Source of the DNA: Actinostola sp. cb2023
Lineage: Eukaryota > Cnidaria > Anthozoa > Actiniaria > Actinostolidae
Assembly (NCBI GenBank): GCA_033675265.1
Contig: JAUJYZ010001565.1
Coordinates: 1-64,000 of the forward strand
Length of the DNA: 64,000 bases
Reading direction: 5' to 3'
Below, in pieces: positions 12,101 through 22,865 of this stretch. Under the pieces are notes generated by a model that saw only the letters and a list, made by a program, of their open reading frames with translations, was not told the origin of the DNA and searched no databases. Each line of letters begins with the position of its first letter. Positions within the stretch are counted from its first letter, which is position 1. A program made the translations under genes and the position numbers.

Positions 12101-13126
12101 GAATCGGCGTCCGAACAGGTCAAGGCAAGCTCGGCAGTGATGGCTTCCTGTATAACTGCACGGGTACAAGATATGGTAGGATCAGTCAAGACCTGCCTGA
12201 TATGATGAATTCCTGACAAAATAACGACCTTTTTCGATTTTTAGGGGGAAAATCCTTTCAGCGAAGAAAGTTTTTTGAGGTTCAATTAAGTCATAGTCTG
12301 TTGGCATGTCCTGTACGGTACTTCATGCTCAAAACACGGTCAATAAATAAATAATAAATACTGATAACTGTTTATTGAAGTGTCCAATGTGTTCTAGTGC
12401 TTGCGCACTAATTGGGGGACACTTCTCACACACACTTGATATCGACCTTTTTCGATTTTTAAGGCAAAAAATCATTTCAGACAAGAAAGGTTTTGTCAGA
12501 TTCAACCAGTCGGTCTGTTTTCAGTTGTCCTGTACGGTACTTCATGCGGCTCAAATTCGGTCAATTATATAGCATTTCTCCGAAACATGACAAATTCTCC
12601 AACAAACGAGCATACTTCCTCTTTGCCGTGCGTACCCAAATGCGCTGATCTATCATCGGCGCGCCGCGATCTTGCGTAACTAGATATCTTGCTTAAACGA
12701 CTGCTCATGGAATCATCTTCGTTTCAGTATTACGACTGTTATTCTGTAGCCGAACTATTAGTAACGACAACAGGAGATCGACACAAGCTAAAAGTTAAAT
12801 ATCTTTCAAAATAATGGAATACATACATACTTTATTTAATAATAACAATAATAATAAATCTTTATTTACTCGTCCCCAAGGGGCCTTTTAGAGTCGACAC
12901 AATCACTCAAGCTACAATGACTTTTTCCCCTCTATTTGTCAATGTTACTGTGTTTCAGTGTTACGTTGTCCAATAAAGGTTGATGTACTTGTTAACAGAA
13001 TCAATACTTAGGATTTAGGATTCTCCGCTCAGCATTGAATTAAGCAGAGTATTTGAACACTTCTTACTTACCCTGTGTAACTTGACATACAACAAGTATC
13101 CCCCACCACAGCATCTTTGAGGCCAT
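6751..13126 (-). CDS. Secreted lipase A, pancreatic/lipoprotein lipase family (complete model, 457 aa)
   Basis: Exons in transcript order: 13126-13072, 11974-11531, 10428-10225, 9506-9204, 8943-8814, 8338-8195, 6844-6751; phases agree and the sum is 1374 nt. The first exon encodes a signal peptide ([18 protein letters not shown]). The nucleophile Ser is in GHSLGAH, the acid in GLDPARP, and the catalytic His in FVCNHMK, giving the Ser-Asp-His triad of neutral lipases. HVDFYPNGG is the family's conserved stretch before the lid. The last three exons form a beta-rich PLAT-like C-terminal domain ([14 protein letters not shown]..., [12 protein letters not shown]). Expected role: extracellular hydrolysis of triacylglycerol or phospholipid esters. 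It is the tandem paralogue of the next gene but lacks the Cys-containing N-terminal segment (VCYPNYGCFSD) found there. The phase from exon 1 to exon 2 closes without it. Several introns are minisatellite-filled. Confidence 0.87.
6866..8088. repeat. Minisatellite, 9-10 bp unit (TATCATCCAC variants)
   Basis: About 1.2 kb of CCACTATCATCCACTACC-type units organised into higher-order blocks (CTGTCGTCCACTATCATC, CACCACCATCCACTGTC). It occupies about 90 percent of the last intron of lipase A (6845-8194), beginning about 20 bp from the terminal exon. Long plus-strand open frames of 279 and 379 codons are repeat artefacts running antisense to the gene. Confidence 0.92.
8421..8795. repeat. Tandem repeat, 49 bp unit, 7-8 copies
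   Basis: Copies of GGGTCACTATTGTCTTGTAT, TACATAACCAAGTCCTCCTT, GGCCTTAAA lie between the two PLAT-like exons of lipase A. The array ends about 20 bp from the 5' splice site at 8813. Adjacent copies alternate between ATAACC and ACAACC, which suggests expansion as a 98-bp dimer. Confidence 0.9.
9149..9185. repeat. Poly-C homopolymer tract
   Basis: About 37 consecutive C residues, poly-G on the lipase A sense strand, beginning about 18 nt after that gene's 5' splice site at 9203. Length is likely variable or uncertain in the assembly. Confidence 0.9.
10528..10692. repeat. Tandem repeat, 55 bp unit, 3 copies
   Basis: Three near-identical copies containing TGTTCGCGCATCTTGTTGTT and GGGCTTCCTGTGGCAAAG. 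GGGCTTCCTGTG is the reverse complement of the CACAGGAAGCCC motif that forms the ends of several inverted-repeat elements in this window. The array abuts the TA-flanked element at 10695. Confidence 0.88.
10695..11334. mobile_element. TA-flanked MITE with its left end amplified into 8 x 69 bp
   Basis: Left terminus GAGTCGTTTTCGTACGAGTG and right terminus, reverse complemented, GAGGTGTTTTCGTATGAGTG, each bordered by TA (10693-10694 and 11335-11336), as in Tc1/mariner-type elements. From 10695 to about 11246 the left terminus is repeated eight times as a 69-bp unit. Because 69 is a multiple of three a 224-codon frame stays open; I treat it as non-genic. The element lies in the lipase A intron between the Ser and Asp exons. 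A relative without the amplification is at 50974-51238. Confidence 0.8.
11373..11497. mobile_element. Short CACAGG-ended inverted-repeat element
   Basis: Left end CACAGGGAGCCCAATATTAT and right end, reverse complemented, CACAGGGAACCCAACCATCT, flanked by GTAC on both sides. The right end continues TCTTTTGAAGATATTGC, close to the interior of the element at 19117-19439, so the two belong to one family. It sits about 34 bp from the splice donor of lipase A exon 2. Confidence 0.65.
12228..12570. repeat. Diverged direct duplication of about 125 bp
   Basis: 12228-12350 and 12437-12567 share CGACCTTTTTCGATTTTTA, then a partly matching middle, then TGTCCTGTACGGTACTTCAT and a CGGTCAAT end. Both lie in the first intron of lipase A. 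No coding frame is conserved between copies. Confidence 0.7.
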
Positions 13127-13334
13127 CACTGTAGCACTGTTTCTTTGATGTACAATCTTGTTTATCGACTAGTGGTTTATATAACGTTACTATCACGTGT
13201 ACGCACACATCTAGAGTGATGTGTTCAGGCACAGGAACGTGAAATACACATATGGCAAACGTCAGACGTCACTTCAGCAATAGTAACACGCTGAAAGTTG
13301 GTCAAGTTTGTTGTATGCAGGGGCGTAGGCAGGG

Positions 13335-13645
13335 GGCCCAGGGGGGGGGGGGGGGGGGTACTCAGGGGTATCAGTGACGGGGAGGTGCGAAGACCTTTTT
13401 GGGGTTTGAAATTCGCGGCTTGGGACTTTTTTTGGGTTAGTAATTTTCTGGTGGACTTTTTTTGATATAAAGATTTTGACAAGGACTTTTTTTGGGGTTG
13501 ATAAAAATGAAATCCTACCGTTCTTGATTTTATGCGGAGAAAAAATGGATCTTGGTTTTGCGTAATGGACTTTTTTGGGTTAAAAGGTTTGGCTTCATTC
13601 GCACCTCCCCGTCACTGATAACCCTGAGTACCCCCCCTGGGCAGG
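13335..13645. mobile_element. Inverted-repeat element with G-tract
   Basis: Left arm (about 13335-13391) and right arm (about 13593-13645) are reverse complements containing TATCAGTGACGGGGAGGTGC and a G/C homopolymer next to CCCAGG. The interior carries several TGGACTTTTTTTGG-like direct repeats. It lies upstream of lipase A and downstream of lipase B. Target duplication not resolved. Confidence 0.6.
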
Positions 13646-14138
13646 GGGGTCCCAGGGTGCCCTTTTACTCCCATATATTTGCTATACGGGTATGTACCGC
13701 TGGATAGGGTAGTAATCTAAATTAGTGCCCCCCCACGGGCACTCCTCGCCTCAACAATTAAAAAGAAACTACTATATATTTAAGTTTTAGTAGAGTGAGT
13801 AGCGAAAAAGCAGGCGTTTTGAACAAAATCAAAGCGAAAAATCAATAAATATTGGTATAAATTCGAAGGTAGTATACTAGTTGGTTTCTACTAAAACAAT
13901 TAGACTACTCGTTCTCGTTTTCTTAGTCTAGTTGTTAAATATTAAGTTATAGAGTAATTTGTCGCTTGGTAATACTCTACTTCACGTATACTTGTATATA
14001 TATTTGTTTATTGTTTACTCATTGGTCTTCATCAGCTTAGCCATTGTACAAGTGTTTCTCGTATAGAATTTCCAATCAAAACGTGAACCATCACGTCAAA
14101 GTAGCTCGACGATGTTTATATCTATGTATCGACGGAAA
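13646..14138. other. Intergenic, 3' flank of lipase B
   Basis: AT-rich sequence between the inverted-repeat element and the stop codon of lipase B. No coding signal on either strand. The AT-rich part near 13970-14030 is the likely 3' UTR region of lipase B. Confidence 0.35.
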
Positions 14139-17100
14139 CTACAAACATTTATTGGCGCCTTCACGTATTAGTTTCTGAGAAAAGTTCCAGAAATGAAAGT
14201 AAGAATACATCCAAGTGTTGTAGCAAGCTGTGTATCTGTAAGACATATGAATATATATCATTAGTAGTTGGTATTAATTACCATTGGACTGTTGTTCCAT
14301 ACTCACTTGTATCCAGTCCCCTGTATTGTTACTCTGCCAACATACATCGGTCTCCCATGGTACAAGATGGAGATGGACGTTAAGGAGCCTGGGGCGAGGT
14401 CACTGATGAGAAGTCGGCTTACTGACTGATTTGTGTTGACGTTCTCGACATAACTTAGAAAATACAAACAACGCATTGTTTATACACTACAATATGTCCC
14501 TTCCTAACGTTTCTCATACTCCCCTAATGGATTATGCCCCTTCCTAACGTTTCTCATATACTCCCCATGGTTCTCATACTAGGAAGGTGCCCCCAAAACG
14601 TATACTCCCCTAATGGATTATGTCCGGTAAATACGTCACTTTATCGAATATCCTTTATGGAAAGTGTCTCCTCGTGGAAAACGTCCCACTTTATGGAAAA
14701 GATACATAAGCTGCAATGTGTTCCTAAATGTCCCATTAATTGTCTTGTTGCAATGCTCACCTCTGTTTAGAAGACATTTTGTTGCCATTACTGTTAGTCA
14801 GTCTGATGATAATTTTCTTGCTTATCAAGACATCCAGTAGTTGATAACCAAATCGTAGATCGTGAAGAGTTACAGAAAGGTAGTGGCGAGGAGCTGAGAT
14901 AACAAGACAGAAACAAATCTTAATTTTACAAAACAAGGTCTATAGAATAGAAAAGCTTATGGCTGCCATACAAAGGCTAGGTTACCTTTCAAGATGGCTG
15001 CCATACAAAGGCTAGGTTACCTTTCAAGATGGCTTCCATACAAAGGCTAGGTTACCTTTCAAGATGGCTGCCATGCGCAGGCTATGCCATACAAAGGCTA
15101 GGTTACCTTTCAAGGTATATATAGGTCGTTGTTTTAAGCTCGAAGATTGGCTATTAATTCCTTCAAGATACAGGTCAATCCCTCACTTTCTCATGATTCT
15201 ACAACCTCGTGTTGTGTCAAAATCACCTAGGATGTTGTTTGCAGCTCGGGCATACACACAATCAAAAACCTCAAAAAAAAATTCCGTGAAACTATCAGAA
15301 CGCTTCCCTGCTGTTGGTTTTTCATTTTTGGGTCAATTTGTTGCTAGGAGCACAATAATATATATCTTGAAAGGTAACACTATTTCGAGCAAGAAGGCAT
15401 TTTTTTTAAAGTAGCATTTACTTATGATAATTAAATAATAATAATTTAATTTTTATAATTAACGCGCATGTTTCATATATGCTCACATGCGCACTAACTT
15501 ACTTATTATATATTACTTCTTGTAAGAGACCAAATGCATGATCATGCATGAACAATAGGAACATACTACAGAATGGCTCAGTCATTTACAAAGAAAACTG
15601 GAAAGAGTCGGGTGTTCTTCAAATAAAACATCTATTAAACACTAAAGGAGGTTTTTTATCCTATGAAAACTTTGTACAGAAGTACAAATTGAAGTGTAAC
15701 TTTCTCGAATACTATAGCATTTTGAGCTCCATTCCAAAAGAATGGAAAACTAGGATTAAAAAGAAAGACACGTGCACCAAGATTCAAAGTGCCACTAAGA
15801 ATATTACACCTTCTGATATAACCTGCAAAAAAGCCTATAACATACTCTTGAATGCCTACACTAAAAAACCTACCGCTGAACCTCGGATTCTAGGTTATGG
15901 TTTTAAGAAAGATAATCTACAAGCAATTTATTCGTTACCCTTTAAGATTACTAAAGAAACAAAACTTATTGTATTTCAATACAAGATAATACATAACGTA
16001 TTATGCACAAATAACCTATTGTACAAGATGAAAATAACTGACTCTCCTAATTGTCTTGTTTGTAATACATCTTCACCTCATAGTATATTGCATATTTTTG
16101 TTGAATGTCCTGCTGCCGTCTATTTCTCGTCTGAATTGAAAACATGGTATTCCCAGGTGTTTAAACATTCAGCTCCTACACTTGAATGTAAAAATATCAT
16201 TTATGGCTTCATTAATTAAAAGATCAATTTATTGTGTTTAACTATTTAATTCTACTAAGTAAATATTTCTTGTACTCTGTACACTATGAACAAAAATCAT
16301 TCAACTTATTTCTAGTCTTACTCAAGCAAAAACTGACTGTAAAAAATTGCATTGCTGTAGAATCTAGAACAGTTAAACAATTTACATCTAAATGGGAGAA
16401 AATAATTAAATACTTTAGCTCAAATCCATTGTAATAAATAACCTAGCTATATTAGACTATATTGTATTGTAAAATATCATGCACGTATCATTATTATTAT
16501 CATATACAAAAAAGAAAATGTAATATTCTAGTAACGAAAATAAACGTTGATTGAAAAAAAAACAAAAAAACAAAAACAAAAAAAAAAAAAATGCATGATC
16601 TCATATACAAACTTACCACAGTACGGATGGTTCCTAGCTATGGACAAGTAGTACTTGTGGGAAATATTTCCACGGGGGACATGCTTGTCAGCGTTGTATC
16701 CCATCTCTGCGCATGCTCCCTTACACTCAAAGCATTCTCCCTTCTTGAAAGTCATCCAGTTTAGACACAGGAAAGCTTTCCGCGAACAGTTCCTATTTAT
16801 TGAGGCTATAAAGTAACTAATGACCTTCATGTGATCGCAGGCGAACACCCAGGGCAATGGAATGCTTTTACCAGCACCTTGTATCTTCTTCAGCACATCT
16901 GTGAAATAAGAACAGCAATAGACTTGTAGTATAATGTCCGGCATGGACGCGGGTATACGTGTACGGCATAATGTCTGGCATGGACGCGGGTATACGTGTA
17001 CGGTATAATGTCTGGCATGGACGCGGGTATACGTGTACGGTATAATGTCTGGCATGGACGCGGGTATACGTGTACGGTATAATGTCTGGCATGGACGCGG

Positions 17101-20100
17101 GTATACGTGTACGGTATAATGTCTGGCATGGACGCGGGTATACGTGTACGGTATAATGTCTGGCATGGACGTGGGTATACGTGTACGGCATAATGTCTGG
17201 CATGGACGCATGTATACGTGTACGGCATAATGTCTGGCATGGACGCGGGTATACGTGTACGGTATAATGTCTGGCATGGACGCGGGTATACGTGTACGGT
17301 ATAATGTCTGGCATGGACGCGGGTATACGTGTACGGTATAATGTCTGGCATGGACGCGGGTATACGTGTACGGTATAATGTCTGGCATGGACGCGGGTAT
17401 ACGTGTACGGTATAATGTCTGGCATGGACGCGGGTATACGTGTACGGTATAATGTCTGGCATGGACGCGGGTATACGTGTACGGTATAATGTCTGGCATG
17501 GACGCGGGTATACGTGTACGGTATAATGTCTGGCATGGACGCGGGTATACGTGTACGGTATAATGTCTGGCATGGACGCGGGTATACGTGTACGGTATAA
17601 TGTCTGGCATGGACGCGGGTATACGTGTACGGTATAATGTCTGGCATGGACGCGGGTATACGTGTACGGTATAATGTCTGGCATGGACGTGGGTATACGT
17701 GTACGGTATAATGTCTGGCATGGACGCGGGTATACGTGTATGGTATAATGTCCGGCATGGACGCGGGTATACGTGTACGGTATAATGTCCGGCATGGACG
17801 CGGGTATACGTGTACGGTATAATGTCTGGCATGGACGCGGGTATACGTGTACGGTATAATGTCTGGCATGGACGAGGGTATACGTGTACGGCATAATGTC
17901 TGGCATGGACGCGGGTATACGTGTACGGTATAATGTCTGGCATGGACGCGGGTATGCGTGTACGGTATAATGTCTGGCATGGACGCGGGTATACGTGTAC
18001 GGTATAATCTCTGGCATGGACGCGGGTATACGTGTATGGTATAATGTCTGGCATGGACGCGGGTATACGTGTACGGTATAATGTCCGGCATGGACGCGGG
18101 TATATCTATTTATATACTTTACCCTTTAAGTTGTCTATGTAGTCGCATCCATGTTGAGATTCACCTCCATTGGGGTAAAAGTCAACGTGACCACATCGAC
18201 GCTCTAGTCCCAGTCCTCCCTTCATCAAGGTCGTCCCGGCATCTGTATGTATGACGTCAACAAAGTCTGCATCGCTTTGGTCTAGTCTTCCCACTGGGTC
18301 TTCATGGTCAAAGCCTGGACGTGCTGGATCGAGACCTAAATATATATGTCGATATTGTCAGCAGTCTAGCGACCACATGCATTATAAGCAATAAATATTA
18401 TTATTATTATCTCATAAAGACCACGTGTGCGTACCAGTTCCTCTGCAATGGTTGTGGTCGTTTACGATTTTACTCACCCGTTATTCTTCCCAGTTTCTTT
18501 CCCGCCTGTTTTGTCGTCACTTTGGCGCCAGCAAAACCAGCCACGTGCGCACCAAGGCTGTGGCCAATCACGTGGATTTTTGACAAGTCATAGTTATATC
18601 GTCTGTGTAGTTTTCCTATCAACTTAGCTATTTGAGCCCCGACAAGACGCGTGTTACCTGCAGCGGCATGGTAACCACTTAGCGCGTCACAACCTAGTTC
18701 CCAGTTCACCACCATGATGTTCATTCGCTCCTTTTGCATAAGTTCTTTTCGCATCTCTCGTACCCAGGACACTCGGCCATTTTGCAGAAAACCGTGGATG
18801 ATGATCGTTAGTTTCAAACTAGTGTCCAGTCTATTGAAGATTCTGTGCCGCTTAAGATTGTCTGCAGGGATTCGTTTTCCGATGTCAGAGGTGGTTGTAG
18901 GAGTGAAGAGGAAGAACTCTGTACTAATATCTCGAGGGGCCTCGGGGAGAGCCATAAGAATGCCATCGAAAGGTGGCTTGTCGGAGAAGCAGCCATAATT
19001 TGGATAGCACACTTTCTTTGCTGTGAAAGTTAGAGTAAAATTAGAGAGTGAGACCTGTGCACGACACACCAAGTCTTTACACGAATTCGAAATCGCGCTA
19101 TAAAAGGGATATAGGACAAAGGCAGCCCAACCATTGCTTTTGAGGCTATTTAATAATAAATATAAATACATTTATATTCGCGCGTCTTTCTTTCATGGGT
19201 TTCCTGTGGTAGAGCGCGCTTCTTTTTTTGATGGATTTCCTGTGGTAGAGCGCGCGCGCGCAAACGTATTATATTGGGCTACCTGTGTTGAGTAAGGTAT
19301 AATGTTGGGCTCCCTGTGCGCGTCCCGCATATCGCGCGCGTGCTCTACCACAGGAAACCCATAAAAAATGACGCGCGAATATAAATGTATTTATATTTAT
19401 TATTAAATAGCCTCAAAAGCAATGGTTGGGCTGCCTGTGTATAGGACCGTCTTCATTCTACACATTGTACCTTTAATACACATTAATTTACTTGATTCAA
19501 TGTTCTTTTCCAAACAAACAGAATTAATTGTCCGTGGGTCGCCCTTGATTGACGAGGTGTTTTCCGTCAGGCAATTCAGTTTTTTAAGATGCGCGGGGGA
19601 AAAGACGGACTTCACACCTCTCATCACTCAGTGATTAGTTACCATTCCCACGTATTGACCCTACCCCCCCCCCCCCCCTCCATCTATTTTGACCCTACCC
19701 ACCCCCCCCCCCCCCCCATCTCTTCGGATATTCCGTCTTGTGTTACGACGACAATCACATTTGTTTCTCTTTTCTACAATACAGTGGAACCTCTCCTTAT
19801 ACGGACACCTCTATATTACGGACATATATTTAGGTCCCAGCAAAATCATCACCATACATTCTTTGTAAAAACTAGACGCTCTTGTAGCGTTAAGTCGGGC
19901 TTCTTAAAGCAAGCAGTGGTTGCTGCGATATCGGTAATCTCGACTGAATCTGATTTGCTCTCGACCATATATCCATTGTCAATGAAATATTGTCAATGGC
20001 AATAAAGCTCGAGCAAGAGCCCGCGCGCCGTAGAGTAGACTAATGCATCAAACACGTAGGCAAGGTAATTCATTAACGCACTATGGTTTAGAATGATCAT

Positions 20101-21335
20101 AAAGTATTGTATATGTACAATAATCAAATCTCCCAGCATAAGAATAGCTTTTTCTAGAATATCACAATCATCAAGAGTATTTACCATGTCTTCTACTGAA
20201 TACATGAAATTCCATACACAGGACGTGACGAGATAACGATCGCTTCTACAATACTAATGATATAGATATCTTATAGTGCGATTAACTGAAAACGAGCTCG
20301 ATAGTTTATTTGTTACCATAAATATATCATACAAATACAAATACCGTATACATAAACTATTATCGGTCGGCTGAAAACCTTACAACTGTTCTCTTCTCTT
20401 CACCGCCGGCTGCGTGTATCAACTCACTTCGTTCTAAGTTCTGAAGATCTCTAAACCCTTTGCAGTACTAGTACTGGATTGATAAATCCATATCTCTATG
20501 AATTATTGTGGTTATTTTGAAAACAAGACGACACTGATTTGACGACACAAGGTTTGTGAATTCAGACTCGACCAGTCTCGTATTGATAACTGGTTATGTT
20601 GTTTATAGAGCCTTCGGTGATTATCTTAGCGGCCGGCACAGGGCGCATGCGCTGTAGAACCCAATTAGTGATTTGGGGTCAACGAAGAACGGAGCTCATT
20701 TTTAGAGTCGGTGCTTCCACAGGAAGCCCGACTAATAACCTCTATATTACGTCCCGGCAAAATCATCACCACACATTCTTTGTAAAAATAACCTCTATAT
20801 TACGGAGATTTTTTTCTGGCCCTTCGGGTGTCCGTTTCATAGAGGTTAATTCCACTGTATATGTAAATTGTCTAGCAATATGGAAGCAAACGCCATGTCG
20901 CATGAACGGGGTAGTACGGATATCACGACCAACCGAAGACATTTCCTGTCTTCGATGGTTGGCATAATTCCACTAGATTTAGAAGGATATAATAATACTT
21001 TATTGAGTAAACTAGAATTACATAAATTGTTGTTTCAATTTGCACAGACTGCGTAGAGCACATTCTGTTCGGCGCACATCCTGTTACGACATCAGTAATT
21101 AGATTATCATGTTCTTGCGTATAAATTTCCAACAAAGAAACACGTCTATTGCTGTTTGACCGACTGCCAAAATATCACCATTGGCCGCCTCGAATAGTTG
21201 TTCAGGATGGTTGTTTAGTCAACAGATCGAATTATGTCATTGTGTTTGCATGAAATGAGAGAAAGATAGTAACTTTTTACCTTTAGAAATTCCCCAGCAG
21301 ATAATAAACACAGACAGAATCTTCAAGGCCGTCAT
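14139..21335 (-). CDS. Secreted lipase B, pancreatic/lipoprotein lipase family (complete model, 489 aa)
   Basis: Exons in transcript order: 21335-21281, 19020-18478, 18335-18123, 16898-16617, 14893-14761, 14453-14307, 14235-14139; phases agree and the sum is 1470 nt. Signal peptide MTALKILSVFIICWGISK, then VCYPNYGCFSDKPPF, the cysteine-bearing N-terminus usual in this family. Catalytic motifs: GHSLGAH (Ser), GLDPARP (Asp), FACDHMK (His), with HVDFYPNGG before the lid. The C-terminal PLAT-like exons (APRHYLSVTLHDLRF, VGRVTIQGTGYK) match lipase A exon for exon, with identical intron phases. Expected to be an extracellular neutral lipase or phospholipase. Intron 1 holds two inverted-repeat elements, intron 3 is a 37-bp minisatellite, and intron 4 holds a truncated LINE. 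Lipases A and B are an old tandem duplication. Confidence 0.9.
14480..14640. repeat. Imperfect tandem repeat in lipase B intron 5
   Basis: Several variants of CTTCCTAACGTTTCTCATAC and CTCCCCTAATGGATTATG alternate just upstream of the PLAT-like exon at 14453. Copies are of unequal length. No coding content. Confidence 0.6.
14955..15115. repeat. Tandem repeat, 35 bp unit, 4-5 copies
   Basis: Copies of AAGATGGCTGCCATACAAAG followed by GCTAGGTTACCTTTC in lipase B intron 4. AAGATGGCTGCC resembles a YY1 site, so the array carries several such motifs; whether they matter is unknown. Confidence 0.85.
15544..16588 (+). mobile_element. 5'-truncated LINE (non-LTR retrotransposon) 3' end
   Basis: The insert carries the C-terminal part of a LINE ORF2, a 3' UTR and an A-rich tail (AAAAAAAAACAAAAAAAC...). 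It is flanked by a 12-bp duplication AAATGCATGATC at 15532-15543 and 16589-16600, as expected for target-primed reverse transcription. The last duplicated bases overlap the A-tail. The insertion sits in lipase B intron 4, about 16 bp beyond the splice donor of the CDHMK exon. Confidence 0.88.
15548..16434 (+). pseudogene. LINE ORF2 C-terminus, truncated and frameshifted
   Basis: The open frame 15548-16216 has the layout of the LINE endonuclease/RT protein C-terminus: thumb-like sequence (FQYKIIHNVLCTNNLLYKM) then a zinc-knuckle-like CxxC...H...C segment (CLVCNTSSPHSILHIFVECP). A stop at 16217 is followed, in another frame from about 16234, by continuing sequence to 16434 (NYLILLSKYFLYSVHYEQK), so one frameshift broke the reading frame. 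The endonuclease and most of the RT are missing through 5' truncation. Dead copy. Confidence 0.82.
16929..18104. repeat. Minisatellite, 37 bp unit, about 32 copies
   Basis: Highly regular copies of GTATAATGTCTGGCATGGAC followed by GCGGGTATACGTGTACG. It fills almost all of lipase B intron 3 (16899-18122), starting about 30 bp from one exon and ending about 19 bp from the other. The unit lacks stops in all three minus-strand frames, and 37 is coprime to 3, so a 508-codon frame runs through it into exon 4. A TAG just after exon 3 blocks read-through from the exon side. Confidence 0.95.
19117..19439. mobile_element. CACAGG-ended inverted-repeat element with 7-bp duplication
   Basis: About 100-bp terminal inverted repeats. 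The left end is CAAAGGCAGCCCAACCATTG and the right end, reverse complemented, is CACAGGCAGCCCAACCATTG. Both continue into CTTTTGAGGCTATTTAATAA. The flanks carry the 7-bp duplication TATAGGA (19110-19116 and 19440-19446). The interior is GC-rich with CGCGCG runs. No ORF. Located in lipase B intron 1. Confidence 0.85.
19782..20857. mobile_element. Tigger/pogo-like non-autonomous DNA transposon
   Basis: Left end CAGTGGAACCTCTCCTTATA then CGGACACC; right end GGGTGTCCG...AGAGGTTAATTCCACTG. Both are bordered by TA (19780-19781, 20858-20859). CAGTGGAACCTCT...CGGACACC is the typical terminus of pogo/Tigger-type mariner-superfamily elements. Internally CCCAGCAAAATCATCACCA and TTCTTTGTAAAAA occur twice. 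The 1076-bp copy has no transposase frame. Confidence 0.8.
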
Positions 21336-21749
21336 CGTCCCACGTACATGCAGTTATCCCGTGATATCTTAGCCGGTGCTTGGTGGTTGACGTGGTTGGT
21401 CTTGGACGAATGGTTATTGTTGTGTTTGTGACGACAATATATTTCAAGCCGTGTCAAGTGGGAGCTGTTGGGTTGAACGATTGTTTGATTGTTTGACAAA
21501 TTTCAGCGAAACATGATATGAAAGCTTATCTTGGTGAAATATACACGATAGTGTAAATAGTGTAGCCTTGGATGGATGAATAGATAGGAAGATAGATGGA
21601 AGAACGAATGGGTGAAGTGGATGGTTGATTGGTTGGTTCAGTGTAGTATGAATGGAAGCATGAATGAATGAATGGATGAATGGATGGTTGGTTGGTTTGT
21701 AACGGGTGAATGAATGGATGGATGACGTAGCGATGGATATAGATGGATA
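21336..21749. other. 5' flank of lipase B
   Basis: Upstream of the lipase B start codon, then degenerate ATGAATGG/ATGGATGG-type sequence grading into the following minisatellite. I cannot point to a specific promoter element. Confidence 0.35.
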
Positions 21750-22865
21750 TAGATGGATAGCAAGGTTATGGGTAGATCAGATGGCAAGGTTATGGATAGT
21801 TGGATAGCAAGGTTATGGATAGTTGGATGGCAAGGTTATGGATAGATGGATGGCAAGATTATGGATACTATGGCAAGGTTATGGATAGATGGATGGCAAG
21901 GTTATGGATAGATGGATGGCAAGGTTATGGATAAATGGATGGCAAGGTTATGGATAGATGGATGGCAAGGTTATGGATAGAGGGATGGCAAGGTTATGGA
22001 TAGATGGATGGCAAGGTTATGGATAGATGGATGGCAAGATTATGGATACTATGGCAAGGTTATGGATAGATGGATGGCAAGGTTATGGATAGATGGATGG
22101 CAAGGTTATGGATAGATGGATGGCAAGGTTATGGATAGATGGATGGCAAGGTTATGGATAGATGGATGGCAAGGTTATGGATAGATGGATGGCAAGGTTA
22201 TGGATGGAGGATGGGCAAGGTTATGGATAGATGGATGGCAAGGTTATGGATAGATGGATATATGGCAAGGTTATGGATAGATGGATGGCAAGGTTATGGA
22301 TAGATGGATGGCAAGGTTATGGATAGATGGATGGCAAGGTTATGGATAGATGGATGGCAAGGTTATGGATAGTTATGGATGGGCAAGGTTATGGATAGAT
22401 GGATGGCAAGGCGGTTATGGATAGATGGATGGCAAGGTTATGGATAGATGGATGGCAAGGTTATAGATAGATGGATGGCAAGGTTATAGATGGATGGCAA
22501 GGTTATGGATAGGATGGATGGCAAGGTTATGGATAGATGGATGGCAAGGTTATGGATAGATGGATGGCAAGATATGGATGGATGGTTATGGATAGATGGA
22601 TGGCAAGGTTATGGATAGATGGATGGCAAGGTTTGGATATGGATAGATGGATGGCAAGGTTATGGATAGATGGATGGCAAGGTTATGGATAGATGGATGG
22701 CAAGGTTATGGATAGATGGATGGCAAGGTTATGGATAGATGGATGGCAAGGTTATGGATAGATGGATGGCAAGGTTGGATAGATGGATGGCAACTTGGTT
22801 AATTATGGATAGATATATGGATGACAAGGTTATGGATAGATGGATGGATGACAAGGTTATGGATA
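21750..22865. repeat. Minisatellite, 23 bp unit, about 47 copies
   Basis: Copies of ATGGATGGCAAGGTTATGGA ending TAG, with occasional partial units, upstream of lipase B. A block holding the variants GGCAAGATT and ATACTATGG occurs twice (about 21844-21870 and 22027-22055), which indicates block duplication. Confidence 0.93.

Noticed and set aside
12081..12170. Candidate extra N-terminal exon of lipase A on the minus strand
   Set aside because: One frame has [12 protein letters not shown], faintly like the lipase N-terminus, but no donor fits the required phase and the rest does not match.
15064..15414. 116-codon frame
   Set aside because: Begins in the 35-bp tandem repeat and has no domain or splice context. 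It lies antisense in lipase B intron 4.
16528..18054. 508-codon minus-strand open frame
   Set aside because: It is the 37-bp minisatellite read through into lipase B exon 4. The three frames give the same 37-residue cycle, and a TAG just after exon 3 prevents read-through from the gene.
21750..22865. CRISPR-like regular repeats here and in the other arrays
   Set aside because: Units abut without unique spacers and the genome is clearly animal. These are minisatellites.
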